From positions 1-13,032 of the forward strand of contig JAEWYJ010000298.1 of the NCBI GenBank assembly GCA_023395695.1: 13,032 nucleotides of DNA. The letters run 5' to 3'. Position 1 is the stretch's first letter, and every line of letters starts with the position of its first letter. Shown here piece after piece: positions 12,878 through 13,032 of this stretch. The DNA comes from Bacillota bacterium. GTDB taxonomy: Bacteria; Bacillota; Clostridia; Oscillospirales; Ruminococcaceae. The notes beneath the pieces are model-generated. The model had not been told where the DNA came from, did no database searches, and was given only the letters and a program-made list of their open reading frames with translations. The position numbers and the translations under genes are program-made.

Positions 12878-13032
12878 TTATTCGGCGTCCTTAAAATCGG
12901 CGTCAACAAAGTCTGCGTTCTGGCCGCCGTCCTGCGCGCCGCCCGTAGGCTCCTGCGCCGGCTGCTCAGCCTGTGCGGCCTTGTAAATTTTCTCGGACAT
13001 TTCAGCAAATTTCTTGGAGAGCGACTCGGTAC
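12878..13032 (-). CDS. dnaK: Chaperone protein DnaK, C-terminal fragment (5' part outside window)
   Basis: The last 51 codons of Hsp70. The translation runs TESLSKKFAEMSEKIYKAA, then a Gln/Gly-rich disordered tail (AQPAQ-type, GGAQDGGQNADF) and ends VDADFKDAE, the acidic C-terminal signature of bacterial DnaK. The helical lid end and the tail are as expected. The adjacent dnaJ on the same strand confirms the call; grpE and hrcA would be expected further upstream, outside the window. Confidence 0.95.
   Translation of the reverse strand, partial: TESLSKKFAEMSEKIYKAAQAEQPAQEPTGGAQDGGQNADFVDADFKDAE

Overview
The window looks like chromosomal DNA from a low-GC-lineage but GC-rich member of the Clostridia, most likely Oscillospiraceae/Ruminococcaceae. 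The grounds are the gene order M50 protease-scpA-scpB-DUF2953-ytfJ(gerW)-DacF-type carboxypeptidase-rluB, a short Clostridia-type LexA, the archaeal/eukaryote-type ProRS with a C-terminal Zn-binding region, strong AGGAGG ribosome binding sites, and SigA promoters with 17-bp spacers. The placement is inferred from family knowledge and gene order; no search was run. There is no phage, IS, CRISPR, rRNA or tRNA gene.

Left part (1-5062, all minus strand): a seven-gene cluster reading leftward from one good promoter at 5034-5062. It encodes a site-2-protease-like M50 membrane peptidase, the condensin partners ScpA and ScpB (start-stop overlap), a DUF2953 membrane protein, YtfJ/GerW (overlapping DUF2953), a secreted D-Ala-D-Ala carboxypeptidase, and the 23S rRNA pseudouridine synthase RluB, cut by the window edge. 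The cluster mixes chromosome organisation, envelope and sporulation-associated functions. spmA/spmB, which in B. subtilis lie between dacB and rluB, are absent from that position.

Middle (5063-7373, minus strand): a 440-bp gene-free region with several RNA-like secondary structures, two paralogous small membrane proteins with C-terminal SHOCT domains, each with its own near-identical extended -10 promoter, and lexA. The lexA promoter carries a 12-bp palindrome that probably is its operator. lexA diverges from acpP.

Right part (7374-13032): acpP and proS on the plus strand, each with its own promoter and terminator. Next come two unrecognised, convergently transcribed surface proteins with Ser-rich linkers (one membrane-anchored or secreted, one lipoprotein) that share a bidirectional terminator. 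Last are dnaJ and the 3' end of dnaK on the minus strand.

The most unusual observation is a pair of homologous ~106-nt elements, one directly behind acpP (7868-7973, plus) and one behind dnaJ (11424-11530, minus). They share an 11-13 bp helix with a compensatory base-pair change, a conserved loop and a conserved downstream segment. This looks like a dispersed structured RNA or small mobile element that I cannot assign to a known family. Second-tier observations are a hairpin displaying the dnaJ ribosome binding site in its loop, a pseudoknot-like arrangement at 5209-5273, and a 71-bp hairpin next to the M50 promoter.
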